64,000 bases of DNA from Gramella sp. MT6 (GCF_019357415.1 NZ_CP048410.1:2940501-3004500), one strand, 5' to 3'. Numbered from the stretch's first letter, positions 50,893 to 59,936 are shown. Made by a program: numbers and translations. Notes: a model not told the origin generated them from the sequence alone.

Positions 50893-50928
50893 ATCCGGTA
50901 ACAAAATTGATGTTACCGGATTTTTTTT
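50893..50928 (+). terminator. Terminator after the small acidic gene
   Basis: An 11-bp perfect stem ATCCGGTAACA/TGTTACCGGAT with a 7-nt loop and eight T. It closes the FNT transcript. Confidence 0.9.
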
Positions 50929-51059
50929 GTCAAATCTTTACAGGAGCAGAAATTAGATTTCCAGAATTAATCTATCTACCAATTACTTCTATAATTTTAA
51001 ATTTACAATTTAAAAAACTGAAAATGAGATAGTTAATGAACGCTTATAGGTTTTTAGTT

Positions 51060-51067
51060 TATATTTG
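51060..51067 (+). promoter_or_regulatory. Putative -7 box for the TonB-receptor-like gene
   Basis: TATATTTG is an exact TAnnTTTG match. The in-frame GTG at 51067 includes the last base of the box, which favours translation from the ATG at 51085, some 17 bp downstream. Confidence 0.5.
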
Positions 51068-51084
51068 TGTATAACTATCTAAAA

Positions 51085-53502
51085 ATGTGTAAGTTAACTA
51101 CTACACTTTGTGTTTTTCTTCTGTTTCTTACTGATGTTTTTTCCCAGGTGGAATATACTATTACAGGAAATGTAAAAACTGCTAACGGGGAAGCATTGCC
51201 ATTCGCAAATATCCTTTTGCTTAAGCAAATAGATTCAACTTTAGTAGAAGGAGGTATAACACAGGATGATGGGAGTTATAAACTTTCAGGAGTACCGGGT
51301 GATTATCTGCTAATGGCCAGCATGATAGGATATAAACCATCATATTCAAAAAATTTCAGTTTAAATGAAAATTTAACGATGCCTTCGCTGGTATTAAATG
51401 AGGAATTACTGGATGAAGTTCAAATAGAGGGGACAAAACCTCTTTTTCAGCAAAAAATGGATCGTATGATCATTAACGTGGAAAACAGTATTATTTCGGC
51501 AGGAAGTTCAGCCCTGGAGATATTGGAAAGATCTCCGGGTGTTCTTGTAAACCGGCAGAATAATAGTATTTCTATTCTGGGAAAAGATGGAGTTGCCATT
51601 ATGATAAACGGGAAAAACAGTTATGTTCCCGTTGCCACCTTGATCCAAATGCTGGAGGGGATGACCTCAGATAATATTGTAAGTATAGAATTGATAACAA
51701 CGCCACCCTCGAATCTCGATGCTGAAGGTAATGCCGGGTTTATTAATATCATTCTCAAAGAAAGGACAGATGTTGGACTAAATGGCTCCGCGTCACTATC
51801 GGCTGGGTATAGCAATGATTTTCTAACTACCAATTCTATCAATTTTAATTACAGGAAAGGTAAGTTAAATCTATTCGGAAATTATTCATACAGTCTCAAC
51901 GAAACAGATCAGATTATTACCGTCTCCCGGGAATATACTGAAGATGGAGACAGCGTTGGGAACAGTACATACTCAGATAGGGATGCCCGGCAGGAAAATC
52001 ATAATATAAGAACAGGTTTAGATTATCAACTTTCAGAAAAAACCATCATGGGAATACTGCTTACTGCTTATGATAATCGCTGGTCTATGTACGCGGAAAA
52101 TGAAAATATCAATACCAGGAATTCTGAAATCGAGTCATTTATATACCTGAAAAATCATGAGATCAATCATTGGAAACATTTTGGGGCGAACTTCAATATT
52201 TCTCACGATTTTACTGATGAAAAATCTCTCGTCTTCAATCTTGATTACCTCTATTATAAAGACGATAATCCCAATGATTATAAAAATTCATATTTCGATG
52301 AAAATGTTGTTTTTGAAGCCGATACAATTTCCCGAAGCACTAAGCTAACTCCTATCAAAACCTATGTTGGTGCCCTGGATTATAAAACCAGTCCCAATGA
52401 AGAACTTAAAATAGAAACAGGTTTAAAATTAACAACCTCTAATTTTGAAAATGACGTTGCAGTAGAGGAGCTCATTAATAATTCCTGGATCCCAGATCCT
52501 ACACTCACCAACAAAAGTTACCTGGATGAAAGCATTTACGCCGGGTACTTTAGTATGGAATATCAGTTCTCTGAAAATACAGGGATTAAAGCAGGCCTTA
52601 GATATGAATTCACCAATTCTGAGCTGGATACAGATACACAGGGTAGAGTAGTGGATCGTGAATATGGAGAATTTTTCCCAACTCTATATTTAAACCATAA
52701 TTTAAATGATACGCTAAGTATGAATCTCAGTTATTCAAGGCGAATAACCAGGCCCACTTTTAATGATCTCGCGCCATTCGTGATTCTTTTTGATCCTTAT
52801 ACTTTCATTTCGGGAAACGCTTCTTTACAACCGGCCCTTTCAAATTCGGTTAAATATAGTATCAATTATAGATCTTCTGTCCTGTCTGTTGAATATACAA
52901 ATGAGGATAATACTATCGCGAATTTTCAGGAGCGTTTAGATGAAGAGACCGGCCGGCTTATATTTGAAGCCAACAATCTGGATTACACAAGAAGCCTGGC
53001 CGTGAGCCTTGGGTTTCCCTGGCGTATTACCAAATGGTGGCGCACACAGAACAATCTAAATTATGTTTACCAAAAGCTTAGGGGATTCTATTACGAAGAC
53101 ACGGTAGAATTAAGTCTTGGTATTTACTTTATAAATAACATAAATTCTTTTAAAATTTCTGAGACCTGGTCTGCAGAGTTAAGCGGTTTCTATAATAGCG
53201 AGAGCTTTTTTGGAACTGCCAAATACGATGCTTTTTATAGAGTAGATTCCGGAATCTCTAAAAAATTCGGTGAAAATGGCGGAACCCTGAAGTTAACGAT
53301 TCGGGACATCTTTGACTCTTTTGAATTTAATGGTGGAACCAATTTGCCTGAACAGGATCTAAAAACACAGAACCTATTCGATTTTTCAGCGCGTACCTTC
53401 CTGCTAACCTTTACCTTCAATTTTGGAAACCGAAAATTAAAATCTTCAAGAAACAGGGAAACGGGAGCCGAAGCGGAAAGAAGAAGAGTACAGGAGCAAT
53501 AA
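51085..53502 (+). CDS. Outer-membrane TonB-receptor-like protein with carboxypeptidase-like N-terminal domain
   Basis: An outer-membrane barrel protein of 805 residues. A signal peptide (to about residue 20, DVFSQ) is followed by a carboxypeptidase-D-like regulatory domain (TGNVKTANGEALPFANILLL ... YKPSYS). A plug-like domain follows (ALEILERSPGVLVNRQ, INGKNSYVPVATLIQMLEGM, IELITTPPSNLDAEGNAGFINI), then a ~550-residue barrel ending with TFNFGN and a charged tail. It matches the Bacteroidota receptor group with an OMP_b-brl_3 barrel. I do not see a TonB box, and no SusD partner is adjacent. The substrate is unknown. It is a single gene. Confidence 0.85.
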   Translation: MCKLTTTLCVFLLFLTDVFSQVEYTITGNVKTANGEALPFANILLLKQIDSTLVEGGITQDDGSYKLSGVPGDYLLMASMIGYKPSYSKNFSLNENLTMPSLVLNEELLDEVQIEGTKPLFQQKMDRMIINVENSIISAGSSALEILERSPGVLVNRQNNSISILGKDGVAIMINGKNSYVPVATLIQMLEGMTSDNIVSIELITTPPSNLDAEGNAGFINIILKERTDVGLNGSASLSAGYSNDFLTTNSINFNYRKGKLNLFGNYSYSLNETDQIITVSREYTEDGDSVGNSTYSDRDARQENHNIRTGLDYQLSEKTIMGILLTAYDNRWSMYAENENINTRNSEIESFIYLKNHEINHWKHFGANFNISHDFTDEKSLVFNLDYLYYKDDNPNDYKNSYFDENVVFEADTISRSTKLTPIKTYVGALDYKTSPNEELKIETGLKLTTSNFENDVAVEELINNSWIPDPTLTNKSYLDESIYAGYFSMEYQFSENTGIKAGLRYEFTNSELDTDTQGRVVDREYGEFFPTLYLNHNLNDTLSMNLSYSRRITRPTFNDLAPFVILFDPYTFISGNASLQPALSNSVKYSINYRSSVLSVEYTNEDNTIANFQERLDEETGRLIFEANNLDYTRSLAVSLGFPWRITKWWRTQNNLNYVYQKLRGFYYEDTVELSLGIYFINNINSFKISETWSAELSGFYNSESFFGTAKYDAFYRVDSGISKKFGENGGTLKLTIRDIFDSFEFNGGTNLPEQDLKTQNLFDFSARTFLLTFTFNFGNRKLKSSRNRETGAEAERRRVQEQ

Positions 53503-53572
53503 TTCTTTTTGGAACAGCTGCTTTAATGGAAAATGAGTAAATTATTAGCGCTAGAATAATAAATTGATACCG

Positions 53573-54106
53573 ATGAAGATTTTTAAAAATATCGAATTAA
53601 GAAGATCCCTTAGTGCAAGTTTTCTATTTTTTTCTTTATTTCTATTGATAGCCTGTGGTAGTTCAAATACTGCTATAGATAATGAAAACTTCAAGGAATT
53701 ACAGGAACTGGTCTCTAAAGGCCAGTTCGAAATTGAGAATAATTTGGCATATCCAAATAACGGAGGCAATATTAATTTGATTGGTAACCCGAATCATATA
53801 AAATTCAATAAGGATAGTGTGGATGTTTTTTTGCCTTATTTTGGAGTAAGACATTCTGGAGGTAGTTATGGAAGTGACCAGGGAGGAATTAAATATGAAG
53901 GGATCGCAAAGAATATTAAAACCTCTGAACAACCTGAAAAAGATAGGATTGAGATTACTTTTGAAGCCCTGAAAGACGGTGAGAGCCTTGACTTTAGAGT
54001 CACTCTATATCCTAATAATAATGTGAGAACCTATGTCATCTCAAGTCAAAGAACAACCATTTCTTATGAGGGGAAATTAAGTGAATTTGAAGAAAATGAA
54101 AATTAA
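53573..54106 (+). CDS. DUF4251 lipoprotein
   Basis: A 177-residue lipoprotein: signal peptide with lipobox LLIACGSS, then a DUF4251-like domain starting with NFKELQELVSKGQFEIENNLAYPNNGGNINLIG (shown in outline only), with a GGIKYEG turn and an ISYEGKL strand. DUF4251 proteins are Bacteroidota-specific, and no function is known to me. The ATG at 53573 gives the signal peptide; a TTG nine bases upstream is in frame. It overlaps the convergent gene's stop by 4 bp. Confidence 0.75.
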   Translation: MKIFKNIELRRSLSASFLFFSLFLLIACGSSNTAIDNENFKELQELVSKGQFEIENNLAYPNNGGNINLIGNPNHIKFNKDSVDVFLPYFGVRHSGGSYGSDQGGIKYEGIAKNIKTSEQPEKDRIEITFEALKDGESLDFRVTLYPNNNVRTYVISSQRTTISYEGKLSEFEENEN

Positions 54107-54525
54107 ACAGGTAGATTACCGGTATATTCGAGTGCTAATTTAAGGTCGGTGAAATGCATGATCTTTCCTTCTTTATAGAATAATCGTTCTATGGCGATAT
54201 TGGTAGTTCCAATATTATTGTGTGTGACAATGCAAAAACTCCTGAGTTTGCGATTTTCTTCAAAGAATTTTATCCAATCCTGAGCCACTACGGAATAATC
54301 ATTTATACGGTTAGACATGTAATTCACGTAAAAATCCTTACCGAAATATTTTTCTGCAAGAGCGATAACTTCAGAACCTTTTTCCCATCCATAGATAATA
54401 CCTTCATTTAATTCTGTAACAATAGTTTTATCCAGGAAAATAATATCACCAAAATCCAAATGGTGAATTTGTTTGATGGCGTTCTCGGGAACAGAATTTA
54501 CTACAGAATTAGGATGAAATGCCAT
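54103..54525 (-). CDS. Conserved hypothetical protein, 140 residues
   Basis: A soluble 140-residue protein without signal peptide. It reads as a mixed alpha/beta chain with strands such as GDIIFLDKTIVTEL, a helix GWEKGSEVIALAEKYFGK, then SRINDYSVVAQDWIKFFEENRKL and SFCIVTHNNIGTTNIAIERLF. The overall order (long helix flanked by strands) recalls SpoIIAA/STAS-like proteins, which bind lipids or act as anti-anti-sigma factors, but no motif confirms it. It overlaps the stop of the DUF4251 gene by 4 bp. An exact -7 box lies 24 bp upstream. Confidence 0.7.
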   Translation of the reverse strand: MAFHPNSVVNSVPENAIKQIHHLDFGDIIFLDKTIVTELNEGIIYGWEKGSEVIALAEKYFGKDFYVNYMSNRINDYSVVAQDWIKFFEENRKLRSFCIVTHNNIGTTNIAIERLFYKEGKIMHFTDLKLALEYTGNLPV

Positions 54526-54548
54526 AATTTAATGATTCTTAGAATTTA

Positions 54549-54556
54549 CAAAAGTA
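54549..54556 (-). promoter_or_regulatory. Putative -7 box for the 140-residue protein gene
   Basis: The minus strand reads TACTTTTG, an exact TAnnTTTG match about 24 bp before the ATG at 54525. Confidence 0.45.
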
Positions 54557-54649
54557 AAAGGTAAATTATTAAAAATCAGATATTAAGGTAAATTTAAATA
54601 GAAAATAATATTAATTGAATTCATAGTCTTTTTAATACAGCGAATAATT

Positions 54650-54766
54650 TTGGAAACAGAAGTTTATTCATTCATTAAAGAGGATCTATTAGTATTAAAA
54701 TTCAATTATTATATGGAAGATAGAGAAGTAGAAGACGGATTAAGTAAGAATCTAGACGACAACTAG
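54650..54766 (+). CDS. Possible small ORF of 38 residues
   Basis: In the 338-bp gap between 54525 and 54864 there is one open frame starting at TTG 54650 and ending TAG 54766. The product would be acidic (ETEVYSFIKEDLLVL then EDREVEDGLSKNLDDN). No Shine-Dalgarno sequence or TAnnTTTG box is at the right place. It may be a real micro-protein or chance. An internal ATG at 54713 would give only 17 residues. A perfect palindrome overlaps its last base. No other feature is seen in the gap. Confidence 0.25.
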   Translation: METEVYSFIKEDLLVLKFNYYMEDREVEDGLSKNLDDN

Positions 54767-54784
54767 TAAAATATTATATTTTAC
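54766..54784. repeat. Perfect 19-bp palindrome
   Basis: GTAAAATAT-T-ATATTTTAC is a perfect inverted repeat with 9-bp arms. In such A+T-rich sequence it could be chance, a weak terminator for the small ORF, or an operator. No T-run follows. Confidence 0.4.
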
Positions 54785-54863
54785 ATAATATAAATTATAG
54801 TTCATATATGATATATTAGTTATTAAGTGAAATGTACATTTCCCGCACTATTTGATCTATTTA

Positions 54864-56012
54864 TCAAAAACTCCAGCGAAGTCTCACAAAGAGAATATTT
54901 CCTAAAGTCTGGTAATCTTCAAATTCAAAGAAAGACTGACCCGTGAAATTAAGATCCCAGTTCATGGCAATTGAATAATCTAGGCTAGGTATAATTATTA
55001 CTGAATAGTTTGTTGGTGAATAAATGCTGCTAAATGACCACCTGAAAATCGGTGTAAATTCATTAGCAATTTGTAAAAAACCTGAATATTTAAACGGCAT
55101 TAAATTTTTCGCGGTTAGACTGGTAAACACCAGATCCCCCAGATTTGCTGTTGAGTCTTCCGCATTACTATTATACAATACCGAACCATGAAGGTACAAT
55201 CCACCTGGAAACCCATAATCAACGGATAAGGATCCGCTCAACACATTTTCAGAATCCACATAAGACTCATAAGGTACAAAATATGAGATCTCTCCTTTAA
55301 AACCGGTTTCTTTTAAGTTTCCGGCCCAACCGGCTCCAATAACCCAATCCTTTTTATAAACGCCCGTAATTAGCTGTATATCATAGGAAGCCTTATTGAA
55401 TTTATACATTGCCGCAATTATTTTATCATCGGCGCTTTTCCCTTTTTTGGCAGCTACTTCAATCTTACTAAAATCACCTGTAAAGTATTGTATCCTTATG
55501 GCATCACTCCCCGGCCGTTCTTCATAATCAAAGTCCAGATAATTATAGGTATTGAAGATATCATTTGGATTCCAGACTAAATTCATTCCCCAGTTAACAC
55601 GCTGTCTTCCAACGGTAATATCCCAGTCACCTTTGGTGTAATTAATTAAAGCCCTGTCTATGGTAGAATTAAAAAGAAGGTCTTTGTTATAAATTATATT
55701 CCAAGAAAGATCTACAATTCCATTGTCCTGAGAAATGTAGTCCGAAAAGCCTGGTATATTCTTAACATTGTTACCATAAATCACTCTGTTCCTAACTTCT
55801 AACCTCGCTGTAATGGAATTTGAAGGAATATACTTAAAATTCAATCTGTTGTGTAAAAATGTTGTCCACTGTAACTGTTCCAGTCTGTCTACAAAACTGA
55901 ATTCCTGCAGATTCTTAATGTAACCGTTGAGAAATAGTTTTTCCTCCCTTTCCTGGGCATATATCGTAGTTAAGGTGAATAATAACAGATATGTTAGTAA
56001 TAACCTTTTCAT
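54864..56012 (-). CDS. Outer-membrane beta-barrel of an envelope ABC-transport operon
   Basis: A 382-residue porin-like outer-membrane protein. Signal peptide 1-19 (ending IYAQ). It consists of many short amphipathic strands with Gly/Tyr/Asn-rich turns, for example ITARLEVRNRVIYGN, WDITVGRQRVNWGMNLVWNPND and LFVRLRWSF. The last residue is Phe, the expected BAM signal. The GRQRVNWG and NPNDIF segments recall barrels annotated as DUF1302 or as alginate-export-like. It starts 5 bp after the LolD-like ATPase gene and is last in a five-gene minus-strand operon. It would be the outer-membrane part of the export route. Substrate unknown. Confidence 0.75.
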   Translation of the reverse strand: MKRLLLTYLLLFTLTTIYAQEREEKLFLNGYIKNLQEFSFVDRLEQLQWTTFLHNRLNFKYIPSNSITARLEVRNRVIYGNNVKNIPGFSDYISQDNGIVDLSWNIIYNKDLLFNSTIDRALINYTKGDWDITVGRQRVNWGMNLVWNPNDIFNTYNYLDFDYEERPGSDAIRIQYFTGDFSKIEVAAKKGKSADDKIIAAMYKFNKASYDIQLITGVYKKDWVIGAGWAGNLKETGFKGEISYFVPYESYVDSENVLSGSLSVDYGFPGGLYLHGSVLYNSNAEDSTANLGDLVFTSLTAKNLMPFKYSGFLQIANEFTPIFRWSFSSIYSPTNYSVIIIPSLDYSIAMNWDLNFTGQSFFEFEDYQTLGNILFVRLRWSF

Positions 56013-56017
56013 GAGGA

Positions 56018-56719
56018 TCAGGTGGGTGTTTGTTGTACATCAGAATCTACCTTACCATCAACCAGTGTTATTACGCGTCTCGCCTTTTGAATCACTCTCT
56101 GGTCATGCGTAGAAAACAAAAAAGTGATATTCTCTTCTTTGTTCAGTTTGGCCATAATGTCCAGCAAATTAGCAGCAGATTTGGAATCTAAATTCGCCGT
56201 AGGTTCATCTGCCAGTATTATTTTTGGTTTTGAGGCCAATGCCCTGGCAACCGCCACACGTTGTTGCTGTCCGCCGGAAAGTTCACCTGGCTTACTATCT
56301 ATCTTATCCTCAAGATCTACTTCTTCCAGTAAGTTTAATACCCTTTTTTCGCGCTCTTTTTTGGGCATATGCTGCAATTGCAAAACAAAACCCACATTTT
56401 CTTTTGCAGTGAGCACCGGGATCAAATTAAACGCCTGGAATACAAAGCCAATATTGTGCAGTCTGAAATCTATTAATTTGTTTTCTGAAAGCTCGGTCAA
56501 TTCAACTCCATCTATAATTACACTTCCTTTTGTGGGTTCATCCAGGCCACCCATCATATTCAGTAAGGTCGATTTTCCTGAACCCGAAGGGCCGACCAAA
56601 GCGACGAACTCCCCCTCCTCTATATGTACGTGTACATCCTGAACCGCATAAACCGGCACTTTCTCAGGGTTGTATGTTTTACTCACATTATGTGCGTCTA
56701 TTATTGTCTTTACCATCAC
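56018..56719 (-). CDS. LolD/MacB-type ABC ATPase
   Basis: A 233-residue ATPase of the LolD/MacB/FtsE class. Walker A GPSGSGKSTLLN near 41-52, Q-loop VFQAFNLIPVLTAKEN, signature LSGGQQQRVAVARAL and Walker B ILADEPTANLDS, with a downstream FLFSTHDQRV H-loop, are all present. It would drive the two LolC/E-like permeases encoded just upstream. It starts one base after the second permease gene's stop. Extraction of a lipid or lipoprotein from the inner membrane is inferred from its class. Confidence 0.93.
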   Translation of the reverse strand: MMVKTIIDAHNVSKTYNPEKVPVYAVQDVHVHIEEGEFVALVGPSGSGKSTLLNMMGGLDEPTKGSVIIDGVELTELSENKLIDFRLHNIGFVFQAFNLIPVLTAKENVGFVLQLQHMPKKEREKRVLNLLEEVDLEDKIDSKPGELSGGQQQRVAVARALASKPKIILADEPTANLDSKSAANLLDIMAKLNKEENITFLFSTHDQRVIQKARRVITLVDGKVDSDVQQTPT

Positions 56720-56720
56720 T

Positions 56721-57938
56721 TTATATTTTACGTATTGCTTCCGAAGGATTTAATTGCAGGGCTTTATAGGCTGGATAAATAGCCGATAATATGGCCGTGA
56801 TAAAGCACATGGTCATGATGATCATATATTTTTCCTGATCTAAAGCCGGATAGATCATGGAACTGAAACCATAAGATGCCAGGCCTTCAGAAAACATAGA
56901 CATATCTATTCCAGTTCTTCCTAATATGGTCACTGTTAACCAGCCCATTAGCAGGCCAATTGGACACCCAATTAGTGTTAAATAAATGGTTTCCAGCATG
57001 ATCATGAAAAATATCTTCCGCTTGTTTAAGCCAATTGCCATCAACATTCCTAGCTCTCTAATACGCTCTAGTACAGACATTAACATCGTATTTACTATAC
57101 CACAGGTTAAAGCCAGTAAAATGAGCCCGCTAATGATATAGGTATACAAGTTGAAGGATTCTATAATAAGGTCCAGTTCAGGAGCAAGCTGCCTCCAGTC
57201 CTCGATCTTCGCATTAGGAACAAGTGTTTTGTTGTAATTTGTAATGCTGTCCAGTTGTTCTTCATCTTTAATTAAAATGGCTATTTCGTTGGTTTCAGAA
57301 GGCTTTAAATCCAGTAAATTTCTTAAATGTTCCTTTTTTACATAAACATTCACTTCATCTAAAGAAATGTTCTTAGATCTGTAAATCCCTCCAACCCTGA
57401 AAGCTGCGGAAACTATTTCAGAGTTCACATCGGTAAAGGTTAATACCACTTTGCTTTTAAGTTTGAGCTTATGTTTTTTAGACAATTTCTGGCCAATCAG
57501 GATTTCATTGTCTTTGCCAGATCCAAAATATGCGCCCTCAATAAGGTTCTGGCCCAATCCTATCTGCTTAGTTTCTGAAACCGGATTGATCCCGTAAATG
57601 GTCACTCCACTGGCAGTTGTAGTGGAGGTAATCATCCCGGTTGCAATAACCCGGGAACTTACGGATGCAATTCGGCTATCAGACTCTAATTGTTCTAATA
57701 TCGAATCGGAATCCGGTATAATAAATCTAGGATCCATTTCCTGTTTAAAGTCAGGATCATGAATTTGAATATGGGATAATTGCTTATAAACAGATTCGTT
57801 GATATTGTTCTTATACATGCCCCAGGAAAAAGACAGAATAAAGATTCCTGCCCATATTCCAATTATGATTGAGCTAACCACCACTAAGCTTCTGGAGGTA
57901 TTCCTCCATATATTCCGCCAGGCAATCTGAAACAACAT
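56721..57938 (-). CDS. LolC/E-like ABC permease, second of the pair
   Basis: A 405-residue FtsX-superfamily permease with MacB_PCD-like architecture. One helix at the N-terminus (~18-40, VVVSSIIIGIWAGIFILSFS), a large periplasmic domain of ~220 residues, then three C-terminal helices at about 268-290, 318-345 and 370-392 (FtsX domain, with TMLMSVLERIRELGMLMAIGLNKRKI). It ends in LQLNPSEAIRKI, like the LPxEALR motif of family members. The gene lies 2 bp after the other permease gene's stop and 1 bp before the ATPase gene. It is paired with a related but distinct permease, as LolC is with LolE. Confidence 0.88.
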   Translation of the reverse strand: MLFQIAWRNIWRNTSRSLVVVSSIIIGIWAGIFILSFSWGMYKNNINESVYKQLSHIQIHDPDFKQEMDPRFIIPDSDSILEQLESDSRIASVSSRVIATGMITSTTTASGVTIYGINPVSETKQIGLGQNLIEGAYFGSGKDNEILIGQKLSKKHKLKLKSKVVLTFTDVNSEIVSAAFRVGGIYRSKNISLDEVNVYVKKEHLRNLLDLKPSETNEIAILIKDEEQLDSITNYNKTLVPNAKIEDWRQLAPELDLIIESFNLYTYIISGLILLALTCGIVNTMLMSVLERIRELGMLMAIGLNKRKIFFMIMLETIYLTLIGCPIGLLMGWLTVTILGRTGIDMSMFSEGLASYGFSSMIYPALDQEKYMIIMTMCFITAILSAIYPAYKALQLNPSEAIRKI

Positions 57939-57940
57939 GA

Positions 57941-59164
57941 CTAACTATTTATGGCTTCAACAGGTTTTAATCTCATCACCTTATAGCCCGGATAAAAAGC
58001 CAACAGGATAGATAAGACCATAACAATTAAAGTCTGAACAATAAAAATCTTCTCCTCACTGGAAAAGTATAGAATGGATTCAATGCCATAATCCTCATAT
58101 ACCTGCTCTATTTCGCCGGTTAAACGAATTGGATATATGGTGAACCATTTCACCACCAAAATTCCTCCAATGATACCGGCAAAACATCCAATCAAAGAGA
58201 TCATTAAAGATTCCAGTAAAAGGATAATGGCCAGTAAATGCTTTTTCATTCCAATGGCAATAAGGATTCCCAGTTCGTGTTTTCTTTCAAAAAGCATCAT
58301 TAGCAAGGTGCCAAATAATCCGAAGGAGATAATAATATACAGGACAGCGATAATGATAAAATGTCCTGTTTTATCGGCCTCTATAAACTGGTCAAGTTCA
58401 GACAGCATTTCTTTCCAGGTCATTACCTCATATTTCTCTGGATCTATTGTTTCCTGAATAGATCTTTTCATGCCTTGCAGATCTGTTGTTTTGTTAGGCA
58501 TGATAGATACCGATGATAAGCGATCTTCTGCCCCATACATATATTGTGCCTGCCTGAGTGGAATATACACCACGCTGTTATTAAGATCTATAGCTCCTAA
58601 TTTCACCAGACCTTTCACCCTGTATTTTGCTGCGGCACTGCTTGCATGATAGCCCTGGCCCAAAAGCACCAGGGTGTCGTTTACTCCTAATTTGAGCTTA
58701 GAGGCTAAACCTTCCCCTAAAACAACCGCATTTTCATTGGGGTTTTCAATGAATTCGCCGCTGGTGATCTTTTCGTGAAGATTATTGACAGCTTTTTCTT
58801 TGTCCGGGTCTATTCCTAAAACAAGAACACCCTTTGTTTTATCTGTATAAGATGCCAGGGCAAAGCTTTGTAAACGGGGGATAATATTTTCCACATTCGG
58901 ATTTTTAAGCAACTCCTGATACAAATTTTCATCCTCCTCAAATGTGTTATCAATAGATTGCTCATCCCAATAACCTGTCTGTTGGATCTGCAGGTAACCG
59001 GTTGAATAACTCACCACGTTATGGATCATATTATCATAGATACCATCGGTTAAGGACTTAAAAGTAATCGCCAGCAACACCGCGAAAAAAACAGAGGTCG
59101 CGGTGATGATCGTTCTGCGTTTATTACGCCAGATATTTAACCAGGCTAGTTTTAACAACATCAC
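57941..59164 (-). CDS. LolC/E-like ABC permease, first of the pair
   Basis: A 407-residue FtsX-superfamily permease. N-terminal helix with RTIITATSVFFAVLLAITF (~16-38), a periplasmic domain starting SYSTGYLQIQQTGYWD, and three C-terminal helices, including ILIAIGMKKHLLAI preceding MISLIGCFAGIIGG. It ends VMRLKPVEAINS, the family C-terminal motif. Together with the next gene it makes a heterodimeric permease. Its start codon overlaps the stop of the LolA-like gene by 4 bp. The periplasmic domain would contact the LolA-like carrier if the analogy with LolCDE holds. Confidence 0.88.
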   Translation of the reverse strand: MMLLKLAWLNIWRNKRRTIITATSVFFAVLLAITFKSLTDGIYDNMIHNVVSYSTGYLQIQQTGYWDEQSIDNTFEEDENLYQELLKNPNVENIIPRLQSFALASYTDKTKGVLVLGIDPDKEKAVNNLHEKITSGEFIENPNENAVVLGEGLASKLKLGVNDTLVLLGQGYHASSAAAKYRVKGLVKLGAIDLNNSVVYIPLRQAQYMYGAEDRLSSVSIMPNKTTDLQGMKRSIQETIDPEKYEVMTWKEMLSELDQFIEADKTGHFIIIAVLYIIISFGLFGTLLMMLFERKHELGILIAIGMKKHLLAIILLLESLMISLIGCFAGIIGGILVVKWFTIYPIRLTGEIEQVYEDYGIESILYFSSEEKIFIVQTLIVMVLSILLAFYPGYKVMRLKPVEAINS

Positions 59165-59931
59165 TTTAATTGTTTCATATTTCTTGTGGTGAAGAAATCA
59201 TCTTTAATAGGCTCATCAAAAACAATATCATTGTAAATGATCACCGTACTGTTTCCTTCCTTATCAACCGGGAACATTTCTATTTTTGAAGTTATTTTTC
59301 TTCCTCCCATTTCTTTTATATCACTGGACCTCATAATGTTTACCAGTTCTCCGTCCTCATCATAGAATTCAGCTTTTAACTGCAAAAAATCAAGAGTGTC
59401 TATCCAGACAATTACCTTTTCCCAAACTATTGCTGCGGAAGGTTTGGGGATCATTTGAATTTTATAGCATTCCTTTCCTGCAATAGTTTCTTTTCCCAGC
59501 AACGTATGATCATAATCTGATACCGAAGAAGCTTCCCTCACCAGATCGTCATTAGTAAAGTCAGTCCCCATCCAGCTTTGAGACATCATGGATGGAGGTA
59601 ATTTGATATTGCGTTCAATAGAAGGTATCCAGTTCCATACTTCCTTTATTCGCTTTAAAAAAACAGTGCCTTTTTCTTTCGCGGGACTTGTAACTAAGAT
59701 CATGGAATAATCATCGCCCTTGCTCCAGGCTTTCATTTGCATTTCCCGGCTCCAGGTAGGCCTTATGATCTTAATGGTGATATCTGTCTGCGAGGTTTTC
59801 CCACGCATATTTTCATCTGCCTTCTTCACTATATCTTTTGCAGAGAGCTCTTGCTGACCAGAAACGGTCATGATTGGCACTATGAAAATCATAATGCCTA
59901 AAAGCAATTTTAGGATTTCTGAGGTTTTCAT
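59161..59931 (-). CDS. LolA-like periplasmic carrier protein
   Basis: A 256-residue periplasmic protein with a signal peptide (~1-25, MTVSGQQ). It matches the family called outer membrane lipoprotein-sorting protein (PF17131-type). Motifs include ADENMRGKTSQTDITIKII, LKRIKEVWNWIPSIERNIKLPPSMMSQSWMGTDFTNDD and WIDTLDFLQLKAEFYDEDG. The half-barrel with a hydrophobic groove would hold an acyl chain. There is no lipobox cysteine, so it is soluble. It is the first gene of the five-gene operon, giving the order carrier, two permeases, ATPase and outer-membrane barrel. Cargo unknown. An exact -7 box ends 5 bp before its ATG. Confidence 0.85.
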   Translation of the reverse strand: MKTSEILKLLLGIMIFIVPIMTVSGQQELSAKDIVKKADENMRGKTSQTDITIKIIRPTWSREMQMKAWSKGDDYSMILVTSPAKEKGTVFLKRIKEVWNWIPSIERNIKLPPSMMSQSWMGTDFTNDDLVREASSVSDYDHTLLGKETIAGKECYKIQMIPKPSAAIVWEKVIVWIDTLDFLQLKAEFYDEDGELVNIMRSSDIKEMGGRKITSKIEMFPVDKEGNSTVIIYNDIVFDEPIKDDFFTTRNMKQLK

Positions 59932-59936
59932 AAAGT

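Noticed and set aside
56124..56642. A 172-residue open frame on the plus strand opposite the LolD-like ATPase gene
   Set aside because: It is antisense to a well-conserved ATPase, has no recognisable domain and a Ser/Pro-rich composition typical of a shadow frame.
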